Part shown: positions 42,415 through 51,014 of the stretch, piece after piece | How the letters are laid out: each line of letters starts with the position of its first letter | Position numbering within the stretch: position 1 is the stretch's first letter | Assembly (NCBI GenBank): GCA_965119685.1 | Contig: OZ221971.1 | Location: forward strand, 1,116,001-1,180,000 | Length of the DNA stretch: 64,000 nucleotides | Direction of reading: 5' to 3' | DNA from: Merdibacter sp965119685 | GTDB lineage: Bacteria; Bacillota_I; Bacilli_A; Erysipelotrichales; Erysipelotrichaceae | Made by a program: the position numbers and the translations under genes | Notes under the pieces: generated by a model | Seen by the model: the letters and a program-made list of their open reading frames with translations, nothing else | What the model was told of the DNA's origin: nothing | Databases searched by the model: none

Positions 42415-43551
42415 ATGAAGTGTAAAAATTGTGGAAAAGAATTAAATGATAATGATATCTATTGTACGTCTTGTGGGGCAAAAGTGGATAATCTACAAAT
42501 CCCTTCAAACAATCACAAAAAAGAGAAGAAGATCATTAAGCTCTGTGGTATCATCGTTTTAATCGTTGTAGTAGTTGTTCTTATCATTGCTGGAATTATG
42601 TTTTTAACAAAACCAAAAGATATTGAGATAGAAGCTAATGATTTAGCAGACTTGATAGCTGAAAAGCAAGCAGATAAATACTATTCAGATAATTTATATG
42701 TTCGTGGTTATTTGTATAGAGATCCAAGCAAGACGGCAAATGAAGAAGGATATTTTATTTTAGTATCTGATTTAAATGATGTAAATGATTCTGGTTTAAC
42801 TGATCAGATGATTCTATTTAGTTATGATAAAGGTCTTGATGAAGATTTAGGTACCGGAAGTGAAATTACTGTTCAAGGGAAATTACGTAAAGATAGTGAT
42901 GGAAACGCAACGCAAATCTTAATTGGAGAAAAAATAATAGTTCATAAGAAAGTAAAATTTGTGAAATCGTTTGGCAGTACAACAGAACTTATTGAACAAT
43001 CAGAAAACTATTTAAATAAAAAGGTTACCGTGTTAGGGAAATTATTTATTACAAACAGTTTTGGTGCATATATTTCCGATGAAAAACTTGTAGATAGCAT
43101 ATGGCTGTATAAGATTTCAAATAGTGAATTATTTGAAACTCAACAAAGAGGAGATTGGTGCATTGTTACTGGAAAGCTGATTATTGATGGCTCGAATTTG
43201 GCAATAGAAGTAGATTCAGTAGAACAAAATGACTTTACGGACGAATTAAGTTTAAGATTTGATAATCTTGATTTAGAATATATTGAGTCACATTCTGAAC
43301 AGTTAATAGGTAAAGAGATTAGTGTAGTAGGGAACCTAGGCATGGATTTCACAGAGGTGGAAAGTGGTAGATACGCACCAGCCTTATACAATGAAGATTC
43401 TAGTAAATTTATAGAATTAACAGGGAAAAATCCTGATATAGGGAATTGTTTGGCGTTGGTTTACGGAAGGCTAGAAGAAAGAAATGGTAGGATTGTTTTA
43501 GATGTAGATGAATATGAGGTAATGAAGCAATATGGCATTTTTGAAAACTGA
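42415..43551 (+). CDS. Zinc-ribbon, single-helix membrane protein with OB-like repeats
   Basis: 378 residues: a zinc ribbon (CKNCG, CTSCG; cysteines 3, 6, 17, 20), a basic stretch, one transmembrane helix (about 42-64), then about 310 extracytoplasmic residues. The latter contain three similar beta segments (YVRGYLYRD, VTVLGKLFI, ISVVGNLGM) that look like OB-fold domains of the tRNA_anti-like type. AAAGAGG precedes the ATG. It shares the zinc-ribbon start with the genes before and after. Function unknown. Confidence 0.75.
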   Translation: MKCKNCGKELNDNDIYCTSCGAKVDNLQIPSNNHKKEKKIIKLCGIIVLIVVVVVLIIAGIMFLTKPKDIEIEANDLADLIAEKQADKYYSDNLYVRGYLYRDPSKTANEEGYFILVSDLNDVNDSGLTDQMILFSYDKGLDEDLGTGSEITVQGKLRKDSDGNATQILIGEKIIVHKKVKFVKSFGSTTELIEQSENYLNKKVTVLGKLFITNSFGAYISDEKLVDSIWLYKISNSELFETQQRGDWCIVTGKLIIDGSNLAIEVDSVEQNDFTDELSLRFDNLDLEYIESHSEQLIGKEISVVGNLGMDFTEVESGRYAPALYNEDSSKFIELTGKNPDIGNCLALVYGRLEERNGRIVLDVDEYEVMKQYGIFEN

Positions 43552-43565
43552 GGGAGAGTATAAAG

Positions 43566-44228
43566 ATGTTTTGTAGAAAATGCGGATGTGAGCTAACTGA
43601 TAATGCGAAATTTTGCGCCAAATGTGGGGAAAGCATAGCTGGAGATAAAATATTAGAAAAACAGGAGCAGAAGCAATTGGCATTATTAGATGATGTAGTG
43701 ATATCTAAACAAACCTGTAGTGAAGACATCTTTTTGTTCTTTCAAAATTTAAAACATAGGGAAGTATATTTAAAAATTATTAAAATATTGGAAATGATAA
43801 TTGTGGTGATGGATACTATACTTACTGTTTTGTTCATTAAAGAGCAATTTGATTTAAATGAAAGATATAGAATTAGTATCTATATATTGCGTTATTTAGT
43901 AAATTTCTCGTCGATGATTGTTATTGGCGGTCTGATTGCAACCATAAGATTACTTTTTAGTGTAAAAAAATCAGATTTAAAAGAGCATGTTAATCCTAAA
44001 CTTTATTTATTATTGAGAGTGATAAATCTGGTATTATGTTTTGTAAGTTTTTTGACTTTTATAAATCCGTCAGGTTTAGAAATTGCAAGATGGGTAACTA
44101 TAATAGGTTTAGGAAAAATAATCGATATGATATTCTATTTTCGATTTAATATTGGATGTTTGATAATTATATCTATTATAGAGTGTATTATCCAAGGTAA
44201 ATTGAGTGTTGGAAATAAAGAAGTATAA
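43566..44228 (+). CDS. Zinc-ribbon protein with about four transmembrane helices
   Basis: 220 residues. The zinc ribbon reads CRKCG and CAKCG (cysteines 3, 6, 17, 20). A cytoplasmic linker (about 25-68) is followed by four hydrophobic helices between about 70 and 210. GGGAGAG lies upstream, 14 bp after the previous gene. Not assignable to a named family. Confidence 0.75.
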   Translation: MFCRKCGCELTDNAKFCAKCGESIAGDKILEKQEQKQLALLDDVVISKQTCSEDIFLFFQNLKHREVYLKIIKILEMIIVVMDTILTVLFIKEQFDLNERYRISIYILRYLVNFSSMIVIGGLIATIRLLFSVKKSDLKEHVNPKLYLLLRVINLVLCFVSFLTFINPSGLEIARWVTIIGLGKIIDMIFYFRFNIGCLIIISIIECIIQGKLSVGNKEV

Positions 44229-44249
44229 ATGATTTTAATAGGAGGAACT

Positions 44250-44810
44250 ATGAAGAAAATAAAATTAGGTGTTATTATCACTTTAATCGCAGGATTAGTA
44301 GGATGTTCGGGCGGATCGTCAGATGAAGTGAGAAAGATAACAGAGAAATTAGAAAAATTTACAATCGTAGAAGAAAGAGAAGATTTAATTACTTTCGATT
44401 ACTCTAATTCTAACGATAAAAGTTGGACAATAACGTATTCTAAAGAAAATGAATTTGTAAGAATTGAGGATAACAGAATTGACGACCTTATAATATCTAT
44501 AGATGGTATAAACAGCTTGAGCAGAAAGGGTGAAATAAGTTATGATTTCGATGAAAAGGAAGTTAGATTATACTTTGATGAAGATTTAGCAGGTATCTCG
44601 ATTTTGAGCTATAATTTGGAAGATGCAAGCTATCTGCTGAATAAAGATGGAGAATATTATGAGATTTCAGAAGAATTTAAAGATATTTTAGAAGAAAATG
44701 GCTTTTTAGAAATAGTGGAAAATGATATCAAAACATTTGAGAACGATTTAAATGATAACGATTTAAGCTTAGAAGAAATTACAAATTTGAAATATAATGA
44801 TATAAAATAA
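44250..44810 (+). CDS. Secreted lipoprotein, unrecognised
   Basis: 186 residues. The lipobox is LVGC (Cys near residue 19) after a short basic start MKKIKLG and a hydrophobic segment, so the protein should be lipid-anchored outside the membrane. The mature part is very acidic, rich in Asp/Glu and Asn, with beta-strand character. AGGAGG lies 6 bases before ATG 44250; an upstream TTG-type start to 44229 is less likely. Last gene of the zinc-ribbon cluster. Confidence 0.8.
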   Translation: MKKIKLGVIITLIAGLVGCSGGSSDEVRKITEKLEKFTIVEEREDLITFDYSNSNDKSWTITYSKENEFVRIEDNRIDDLIISIDGINSLSRKGEISYDFDEKEVRLYFDEDLAGISILSYNLEDASYLLNKDGEYYEISEEFKDILEENGFLEIVENDIKTFENDLNDNDLSLEEITNLKYNDIK

Positions 44811-44821
44811 TGTGTTTATAG

Positions 44822-44851
44822 AGTGTACCTTAATGAAGTGGTACACTTTTT
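44822..44851 (+). terminator. Intrinsic terminator closing the island operon
   Basis: AGTGTACC (44822-44829) pairs with GGTACACT (44840-44847), followed by TTTT. Confidence 0.88.
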
Positions 44852-45023
44852 ATTTATGTCAAGAGGGATGTTCATTTATTATGGAATGTATTGAATAACA
44901 GATTTAGTGAAACAGAGTGATATTGTGTAAAAATAGGATATGCAGTGTAGGTGAAATTGGTAAACAGCATGGGTGAATAAAGAGATGAAATTAGTAAAAT
45001 CTATAGATAATTCCTCCTGATAT

Positions 45024-45051
45024 ATGAAAAAAAGCCCTGAACCGAGGGCTT
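45024..45051 (-). terminator. Terminator of tRNA-Glu
   Basis: On the minus strand AAGCCCT (45051-45045) pairs with AGGGCTT (45038-45032), followed by a T run. Confidence 0.88.
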
Positions 45052-45062
45052 TCTCTGTCTTA

Positions 45063-45138
45063 TGGTGACGCGTACGGGATTCGAACCCGTGAATGCATGC
45101 GTGAAAGGCATGTGAGTTAACCGTTTCTCCAACGCGCC
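45063..45138 (-). tRNA. tRNA-Glu (anticodon TTC)
   Basis: On the minus strand a full cloverleaf: acceptor GGCGCGT/ACGCGTC, anticodon loop CTTTCAC giving TTC, T loop GTTCGAATC, discriminator A and an encoded CCA (45065-45063). The 3' end faces the AT-rich island, the position where islands often integrate, but no duplicated 3' end was found at the other edge. Confidence 0.95.
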
Positions 45139-45140
45139 AT

Positions 45141-45269
45141 GTATGTAAAACCCGGCAGATTCCCGAGTGCTGTTTTATATTATCATAACCCTATTTCTTT
45201 GACAAGCCTTTTTTCAACTTTTTGCTTGCAATTCAAGAACTTTTTGTGAGATCACCGGGTTTTACATAC
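45141..45269. repeat. 15-bp perfect inverted repeat framing the tRNA-Glu promoter
   Basis: GTATGTAAAACCCGG (45141-45155) and CCGGGTTTTACATAC (45255-45269) are exact inverted repeats 99 bp apart. Between them lies the leftward tRNA promoter TTGTCA (45205-45200), 17-bp spacer, TAATAT (45182-45177). The following 45270-45516 has a small GAAACG/CGTTTC hairpin (45367-45390) and no gene. Confidence 0.65.
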
Positions 45270-45516
45270 GTATTTGCTCATTGTCGGCAGATGCGCAAAG
45301 ATAGGAAGAAATACACCGCCTTTGCTCACAATAGAAGCGCGGCCATTTTCAGATCACGGGAAAACAGAAACGCCTGCGTACAGACGTTTCGATAAAACGG
45401 CATTTCTCTGTTCCCGTTAAAACTGCGCCGTCCGTTCAGAGAACATTCTCCTTTCCAAACACATGTGCTCGCTTATGCAACACGTCAAAGTGCTGTCTTT
45501 TAGAAACGCAATTTCT

Positions 45517-46107
45517 TTAAAAGCACGGATAAGGCGTCATGTTCACCTGTGTGAAATAATAGAGAATTCCCCAGTAAAGACCGTAGGCGAAAGAGGACGG
45601 GTCCTCGCTTAGCTTTGTGCGATCGCCCGTGTTGGTAAGATAGCCCAGTTCGACCAACAGCGCCGGCATCGTGGTTCTGCGCAGCACATACAGTGCCGGG
45701 TTGACGCGCACGCCGTTATCCTTGGTATTCGCCGTCTGTGAAAGAATCTGCAAGATGGAAGCGGCCATCGTCCAAGCGACAGAGTTTTGCGCATATACGT
45801 AAATTTCACTGCCGTTGATGGCCGGATTGCTGTTGTAGTTGCAGTGAATGCTGAAAAAATAGTCCGCGCCCCAAGCGTTTGCCATCGCCACCCGCTCTTG
45901 CAGGGAGGATGCAGTGTCGCTCCCGATCACTTGCTGTGGAAATTGCCGCGAGGTACGAACCGCAAAACGGCAGTCGCCGTCCAATAGATCGGCCAGCATC
46001 GCTGCGACCTTAAAATTGACCGCCTGCTCCTCCACCCCGTCCACAACGGCGCCGGCGTTGATATTTCCCGGGTTATGCCCGGCATCGATAAACAGTTTGA
46101 TCTCCAT
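45517..46107 (-). CDS. N-acetylmuramoyl-L-alanine amidase (CwlD-like)
   Basis: Zinc amidase that cleaves the MurNAc-L-Ala bond of peptidoglycan. 196 residues of amidase_3 type: the ligands are His in FIDAGHNPG, Glu in EEQAVNF and His in FFSIHCNYN, and the catalytic Glu in LLVELGYLTN, all intact. There is no signal peptide, so it may act in spore cortex formation like CwlD, or be released in another way. Start ATG 46107 with GAGGTGA 5 bases upstream. Confidence 0.9.
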   Translation of the reverse strand: MEIKLFIDAGHNPGNINAGAVVDGVEEQAVNFKVAAMLADLLDGDCRFAVRTSRQFPQQVIGSDTASSLQERVAMANAWGADYFFSIHCNYNSNPAINGSEIYVYAQNSVAWTMAASILQILSQTANTKDNGVRVNPALYVLRRTTMPALLVELGYLTNTGDRTKLSEDPSSFAYGLYWGILYYFTQVNMTPYPCF

Positions 46108-46271
46108 AAATGTCACCTCATGATAAGATATGCGCACACATTATTTTTTCATAGACATCTGTGGAAGAAACGCTATACTATAATAAGGAAACCTCGTAAA
46201 GCTCTTCAAAGAAGCTTTCGATCAATCGAATAGAAAGGAAAAGGTATGTGCTGACATGCCGAGGAACACAT

Positions 46272-47522
46272 ATGCACCAACAGGTGATGATCGCCGGCGT
46301 CTGGGAACAGGACAACCCGGATTTTATGCGGCAGATGACGGAGCTGGAAGGCTTGGCAAAAGCGTGCGATATGGAAGTGACGGGCGTTATGACGCAAAAG
46401 CTTCCTGCCATCCATCCAAGCACCTATTTTGGCAGCGGACGGCTGGCAGAAATCAAAACGGCGTTGACAGAAACACAGACACAGGCGATTGTGCTGCTGC
46501 ATGAGTGCACGCCCTCGCAGCTGCGCACCTTAGAACAGACGCTGGAGTGTCCCATCATCGATCGCACACTGCTGATTTTACAAGTTTTCGAGCGCCGTGC
46601 TAAAACCAAAGAAGCCCGCATCCAGGTCGCGATGGCGATGTGTCAGTATGAATTGCCTCGCTTGACACATTCCGCAAATCATTGGAGCCGTCAGGCAGGC
46701 GGGCGCAACAAAGGAAAAGGCGAACAGCAGCTTGCCCTCGATAAGCGCGGATTACAGCGGCAGCTGACCGCTTTGCGCAGAGAATTGGCAAAATTGCAGG
46801 AAAAGAAAGAGACCCAGCGGCGATCTCGCCGCCATAGCGCCATTAAAAAAGCGGCGCTTGTCGGATATACCAACGCCGGGAAATCGACGATTCTCAACCG
46901 CCTGCTGATGATGGGAGAGCAGGGAGAGGAAAAGCAGGTCGTCGAACAGGATTTGCTCTTTGCGACCTTAGATCCGCAGGTGCGCCTGATCCGCGTGAAA
47001 GGACATACGCCGTTTTTGCTCAGTGATACGGTCGGCTTTCTGGAACAGCTGCCCCCGGCGCTGTTAGACGCTTTTGACGCAACGTTAAAAGAAGCACGGC
47101 AGGCAGATTTGCTGCTGCATGTCATTGACGTCAGCGACCCACAGTTTGCCTTGAAACGCGAGGTGACGATACAGACGCTACGGCGCATCGGCTGCGGAGA
47201 TATTCCCTGCATCGAGGTATATAACAAGGTAGATCGCTGTTTGGAGATACAGCAGGAAAAGCGGCAGGATGCGCTGTATGTGAGCGCGCACAGCAATCGC
47301 GGGATGGAGCTGGTATTAGCGGCCGTGGATGCGTGGCAGTGGGAGAAAAGCGTCACGCTTTCTTGGTGTTTTTCCTATCAGCAGCTTGCACAGGCAGCTT
47401 CCCTGTATGCCTATGCGAAGATTGAAAAACGCATAGAAAAAGAAAACGGCATCTATCTGCAGGGGGTGCTGCCCGCTGAACGCCGTTCACAATTTCAATG
47501 CTATGAATGTGCGGATATTTGA
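46272..47522 (+). CDS. hflX: Ribosome-associated GTPase HflX
   Basis: GTPase that binds the 50S subunit and splits stalled or stressed ribosomes. 416 residues: an N-terminal HflX domain (STYFGSGRLAEI, DRTLLILQVFERRA), a coiled coil with the conserved GGRNKGKGE near 140, and the G domain with GYTNAGKST (198-206), DTVGF and NKVD. ATG 46272 has GAGGA upstream; a GTG at 46248 with AAAGGAAAAGG is an equal alternative. Its 3' end overlaps the convergent PHP gene by 22 bp. Confidence 0.95.
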   Translation: MHQQVMIAGVWEQDNPDFMRQMTELEGLAKACDMEVTGVMTQKLPAIHPSTYFGSGRLAEIKTALTETQTQAIVLLHECTPSQLRTLEQTLECPIIDRTLLILQVFERRAKTKEARIQVAMAMCQYELPRLTHSANHWSRQAGGRNKGKGEQQLALDKRGLQRQLTALRRELAKLQEKKETQRRSRRHSAIKKAALVGYTNAGKSTILNRLLMMGEQGEEKQVVEQDLLFATLDPQVRLIRVKGHTPFLLSDTVGFLEQLPPALLDAFDATLKEARQADLLLHVIDVSDPQFALKREVTIQTLRRIGCGDIPCIEVYNKVDRCLEIQQEKRQDALYVSAHSNRGMELVLAAVDAWQWEKSVTLSWCFSYQQLAQAASLYAYAKIEKRIEKENGIYLQGVLPAERRSQFQCYECADI

Positions 47523-48310
47523 GCTTGGATCAGCCGCATCCGCCGCTCTGCCTCCTCGATGAAGTAAGCGACATGAGAAGGTTCATGCGCATCCGAGGCG
47601 GTGATGATCATCGCTCCCTCTTGGAAGCAGGCGGCGAGGAATGCGTCGCTTAACCCGATGTCCTTTGTGTGATAGCGGTAATGACAGCCGGTGTTGTTTT
47701 CTATATACAGCCCTTTTTTTGCCGCCAGTTTAGCTAAGCGCGTATAGGTTGCGCTAAGATCGTAGCTGGGGTAGATGTCAAACAGCTTGATGGTATCAGG
47801 ATGCGCGACTTGGGTAAACAGGTTGCTTTGCATCAGCTGTTCAAGCAGGGTATAGTAGCGCTGATAGATGTGATCTGCATCCTGTGCTTCCCACAGCAGT
47901 TGTTTGGAAAAGGGCATATCATAGAGGATGCCGTCGATGGAGTGAATGCTGCCTACTAAGAAATCATAGGGATATTGAGACAGCAGCTCGCTTAAAAAGC
48001 GTTCAGAATCAGGTGTGTAACAAACCTCTAAGCCGAAGCGTACCTCGATGGGAAGCTGCTTTTTTTTCATCTCTTCGATGAGCCGATGATAGTCTTTCAG
48101 GGAGTCCTTCGTCTTTTTTTTCAGCCACTCTGCCTGCAGCGGCGAAGCGTTTCTGACGCCCTCGTACATCGGCGCAAACTCGATAAAACGATGGGTATGA
48201 TCTAGTATCTGCAAGGTGGTGACCCCTTTGGCGGCCGCTTCTGTTACAAAGCGCATCGCATAGTCCACGCTCAGTGCTCCGTTTTCCAAGTGAACATGTC
48301 CGTCAATCAT
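47501..48310 (-). CDS. PHP-family phosphatase (histidinol-phosphatase-like)
   Basis: 269 residues with the PHP metal motifs: DGHVHLENG at the start, DHTHRF, a Glu in GLEVCYTPD, GSIHSIDG, HPDTIK near 165 and the terminal SDAHEPSHV. It resembles HisK-type histidinol-phosphate phosphatases, but no his genes are nearby, so another phosphoester is possible. AAAAGGAGG lies 9 bases before ATG 48310. The promoter has an extended -10 TGG-TATAAT (minus strand, 48341-48336). Confidence 0.85.
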   Translation of the reverse strand: MIDGHVHLENGALSVDYAMRFVTEAAAKGVTTLQILDHTHRFIEFAPMYEGVRNASPLQAEWLKKKTKDSLKDYHRLIEEMKKKQLPIEVRFGLEVCYTPDSERFLSELLSQYPYDFLVGSIHSIDGILYDMPFSKQLLWEAQDADHIYQRYYTLLEQLMQSNLFTQVAHPDTIKLFDIYPSYDLSATYTRLAKLAAKKGLYIENNTGCHYRYHTKDIGLSDAFLAACFQEGAMIITASDAHEPSHVAYFIEEAERRMRLIQAQISAHS

Positions 48311-48473
48311 GAAAATCCCTCCTTTTTTGTTGTCTATTATACCATAAACGAAAGGGGTTGGCGAAAATGTAAAAGCGGAAAAAATGCTGTAATTAGAATC
48401 TAGCAATATAACCACTATGAAAGAAAACTAACGGAAAACCTGTCTTATAATACTCATATACAAGAGAGGTACT

Positions 48474-48830
48474 ATGGATAAAAAGGATTACGGTAAGCGG
48501 CTAGCGAATGCGATTTCCACGCAGATGCGCAGAAAAGGAATCACTCAGGAGCAGTTAGGCAATAAGATCGGTGTTTCCCAGCGTACGATTTCCGATTATG
48601 CCAGCGGTAAGACTGCGCCTGCATACGATGTGATGGCATGTATGGCGCTGATATTGGAAATCAGTCTGGATCAGATCTTCGAGCTGAAGGAAGATCGCGC
48701 GGCAGTTTATCTGGATAAAGAAGAATCAAAGCTGCTGGACGCTTTCCGGCAGGTGCCTAAAGAACGGCGCAAAGAATGTATGGAAGCAGTCATAAAGGTG
48801 ATGGGACTGTTAACGCCCGAAGAGGAGTGA
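48474..48830 (+). CDS. XRE-family transcriptional regulator
   Basis: 118 residues: a helix-turn-helix domain (about 10-65, with ITQEQLGNKIGVSQRTISDY) and a C-terminal helical segment. A TATAAT lies at 48447-48452. AAGAGAGG precedes the ATG. It is divergent from the PHP gene and stands alone; target unknown. Confidence 0.85.
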   Translation: MDKKDYGKRLANAISTQMRRKGITQEQLGNKIGVSQRTISDYASGKTAPAYDVMACMALILEISLDQIFELKEDRAAVYLDKEESKLLDAFRQVPKERRKECMEAVIKVMGLLTPEEE

Positions 48831-48862
48831 ATAGCCTTTGCGGGCAGTCAACGCAAAAGTGT

Positions 48863-48921
48863 AAAAATAAACTGTGACCTGAGAGGACGGCGTGCTTTCA
48901 TGGAACGCGGTTTATTTTTTT
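48863..48921 (+). terminator. Terminator-like hairpin after the XRE gene
   Basis: AAAAATAAAC (48863-48872) pairs with GTTTATTTTT (48910-48919) around a 37-base loop, followed by TT. The rest of 48922-49154 shows no gene. Confidence 0.55.
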
Positions 48922-49154
48922 GTTCGCTTGATGATGAAAAAATCGCTTTCCTGCGCGCTGTCTCGTGGGTCGTTTTTCGATGGCATCCATCCTATGTCTC
49001 TTTGCGCGAGAAAAAGGCGAGCGCGTGTGGGGAACGGGAAGCAGGTTTTGCGCCGGTCAAAACAGCCGGGATACGAAACATAGGGGAAGGGATTTTACAG
49101 CGGATAAGAAACGCGCTTGCTTACTGTAAAAGATAAGCGGGATTTCTTATCATA

Positions 49155-49186
49155 TAAAAAAACCTTTAAACCGCATTGTTTAAAGG
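49155..49186 (-). terminator. Terminator of tRNA-Lys
   Basis: On the minus strand CCTTTAAAC (49186-49178) pairs with GTTTAAAGG (49171-49163), followed by a T run. Confidence 0.9.
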
Positions 49187-49200
49187 CTTTTCGTTTACAA

Positions 49201-49276
49201 TGGTGGACCCTTAGGGATTCGAACCCTAGACCCACTGATTAAGAGTCAGTTGCTCTGCCAGCTGAGCTAAGGGTCC
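49201..49276 (-). tRNA. tRNA-Lys (anticodon CTT)
   Basis: Minus-strand cloverleaf with acceptor GGACCCT/AGGGTCC, D arm GCTC-AGCTGGCA-GAGC, anticodon loop CTCTTAA giving CTT, T arm TAGGG-TTCGAAT-CCCTA, and encoded CCA. Promoter upstream: TTGACA (49323-49318), 17-bp spacer, TACTAT (49300-49295) with a TGG extension. Confidence 0.96.
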
Positions 49277-49384
49277 ATCGCTGATTGCTCATATATAGTA
49301 CCAATAACTAAGAGGGTTGTCAATAAAAAAGTGAAAAAAAGTAGATAAAGTGAGTGAATGCTACAATCCTCGTATTTTGCAGTG

Positions 49385-49684
49385 TCAATGCAGCAGGATA
49401 TCGATAGATGCCTGTGCGTCTGCTTCTTTCAATCGTTTGATAATTTCGGCGCGCTCCTGCTCAAAATGCGGCTGCTGATTGGGATAGCAGCTGCAGTAAT
49501 GCTCCATCAGCTCCAAGATCGCCTTGACGCTTACCCGCTCAGGATCAAAGGCAGGATGTGTGCGGTTCAGGGTGATCACCCATACGTGAATGTCGTTGAG
49601 ATAGGCGATCCCCGGCTCTTTGATCGCCAGCGGCACCGCCGTGATCAGCATCGTGTTGACATGAAACAGCTCTTCTAATTTCAT
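49385..49684 (-). CDS. Unknown 99-residue protein
   Basis: Soluble protein with a His/Cys-containing segment (ELMEHYCSCYPNQQPHFEQE) and a helical C-terminus. AGGAGGGG lies 5 bases before the ATG, a strong site. No family recognised. It is divergent from the DUF378 gene. Confidence 0.7.
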   Translation of the reverse strand: MKLEELFHVNTMLITAVPLAIKEPGIAYLNDIHVWVITLNRTHPAFDPERVSVKAILELMEHYCSCYPNQQPHFEQERAEIIKRLKEADAQASIDILLH

Positions 49685-49793
49685 ACGTTCCCCTCCTGCT
49701 TCCTATTATCTTATCAGAAATGAAAAAAGAAAAGACTTGACTTGCGTATAGAAGTGAAAATATCGGGTAAAGTAGAAAGCAGGAGGAATCATC

Positions 49794-49994
49794 ATGAAAT
49801 TTTTGAATATTTTGACATGGACGATCGCCATTATCGGCGCGGTAAACTGGGGACTGATCGGGGCGTTCCACTGGAACTTGGTGGAAATGCTCTTCGGCGT
49901 GGATACGCTGTTTACGCGTGCAGTCTACATTTTGGTAGGACTCAGCGGCATTTATCTGCTGATGCTCTATCCCAAGATCGCCAGCCGCGATTAA
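49794..49994 (+). CDS. DUF378 membrane protein
   Basis: 66 residues with two transmembrane helices and the family features: LTWTIAIIGAVNWGLIGAF near the start and a GLSGIYLLMLY second helix. AGGAGG lies 7 bases before the ATG. A weak promoter (TTGACT at 49737) lies upstream. Function of the family is unknown. Confidence 0.85.
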   Translation: MKFLNILTWTIAIIGAVNWGLIGAFHWNLVEMLFGVDTLFTRAVYILVGLSGIYLLMLYPKIASRD

Positions 49995-50041
49995 CAACAG
50001 CGCGGAAATGCCGATAATCGGCAGGATTTTATAAAAAGCTC

Positions 50042-50210
50042 TTTACAAACAGAGAAGGCCGTGGTACTATAACAACGCAGAAAAGCGAGTGGAAAGTCAG
50101 AAGTACCCCTTCTCACCTGATGTCCGCAGGACATGGGTCAATGCCATCACATAAATGAAACTGATTTATGCGAATGTGTGAAGTGGGTATGTGCGTACCC
50201 ACTTTTCTTT
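50042..50210 (+). promoter_or_regulatory. infC operon promoter and attenuator leader (IF3/L20-type)
   Basis: TTTACA (50042-50047), 17-bp spacer, TACTAT (50065-50070) with a TGG extension. The leader of about 160 nt ends in an intrinsic terminator, AAGTGGGTA (50181-50189) with TACCCACTT (50196-50204) and TTCTTT, before the ribosome site. In Bacillota, ribosomal protein L20 binds such leaders of infC-rpmI-rplT and favours termination. L20 binding here is inference from context. Confidence 0.8.
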
Positions 50211-50237
50211 CGGCAGGGAATACGGGAGGTGTCTGTT

Positions 50238-50774
50238 ATCAATAGAAAAGTGATTCCTAACAATGTGAACGACGACTTAGTAAACGAGAAGATCCGCTTT
50301 AAGGAAGTGCTGGTGATCAATTCCAACGGCGAGCAGCTGGGAATTAAAATGCGCCGCGAGGCTTTGGATATTGCGTTCAATCAAGGGCTGGATCTGTTAT
50401 GTGTAGCGCCGAAGGCACAGCCGCCGGTATGCAAGGTGCTCGATTATGGCAGATATCGCTTCGAGCAGCAGAAGAAGGCGAAAGAGGCAAAGAAGAAGCA
50501 GCATGTGACGGAAGTAAAGCCGCTGCGTCTCTCTCCGGTCATCGATACACATGATTTTGAGACGAAACTGCGGCATGCGCGCAGCTGGCTGGGAGACGGG
50601 ATGAAAGTGAAGATCGACATGCGTTTCCGCGGCCGTATGATGACGCGCTTAGAGGTCGGCAAGAAGATCATGGACAGCTTCATTGCGGAATGTGCGGATA
50701 TTGCGTCCGTTGAAAAGAAGCCGCTGTTGGAAGGAAACACGATGTCGACGGTACTGGCACCGAAGAAGAAATAA
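50238..50774 (+). CDS. infC: Translation initiation factor IF-3
   Basis: IF-3 binds the 30S subunit, discriminates start codons and prevents 50S joining. The protein begins INRKVIPNNVNDDLVNEKIR and continues with the two-domain IF-3 sequence (KVLDYGRYRFEQQKK, MRFRGRMMTRLEVG). No ATG/GTG/TTG fits the family start: GGGAGGTG (50224-50231) leads to an AUC codon at 50238, giving 178 residues. Non-canonical starts of infC (AUU/AUC/AUA) are known and permit autoregulation by IF-3. First gene of infC-rpmI-rplT. Confidence 0.95.
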   Translation: MNRKVIPNNVNDDLVNEKIRFKEVLVINSNGEQLGIKMRREALDIAFNQGLDLLCVAPKAQPPVCKVLDYGRYRFEQQKKAKEAKKKQHVTEVKPLRLSPVIDTHDFETKLRHARSWLGDGMKVKIDMRFRGRMMTRLEVGKKIMDSFIAECADIASVEKKPLLEGNTMSTVLAPKKK

Positions 50775-50794
50775 AATAGTAGGAGGTTACGAAC

Positions 50795-50989
50795 ATGCCA
50801 AAAATGAAATCCCACAGAGGACTTGCAAAACGTGTGAAATTAACAGGTTCAGGAAAGCTGAAAAGAAGTCATGCATACACGTCTCACCGTTTCCACGGCA
50901 AGACGAAGAAGCAGCGCCGCCATCTGGCTAAGCCGGCTACGGTGCATGCGAGCGACTTCAAGCGTATTAAAGAGATGTTAGTGAAGTAA
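50795..50989 (+). CDS. rpmI: Ribosomal protein bL35
   Basis: 64-residue 50S protein, very basic, with the family start MPKMKSHRGLAKRVKLTGSG and the HRFHGKTKKQRRHL segment. AGGAGG precedes the ATG. Middle gene of the infC operon. Confidence 0.98.
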   Translation: MPKMKSHRGLAKRVKLTGSGKLKRSHAYTSHRFHGKTKKQRRHLAKPATVHASDFKRIKEMLVK

Positions 50990-51014
50990 TTTTGTAGATT
51001 AGGAGGAAATAGAT

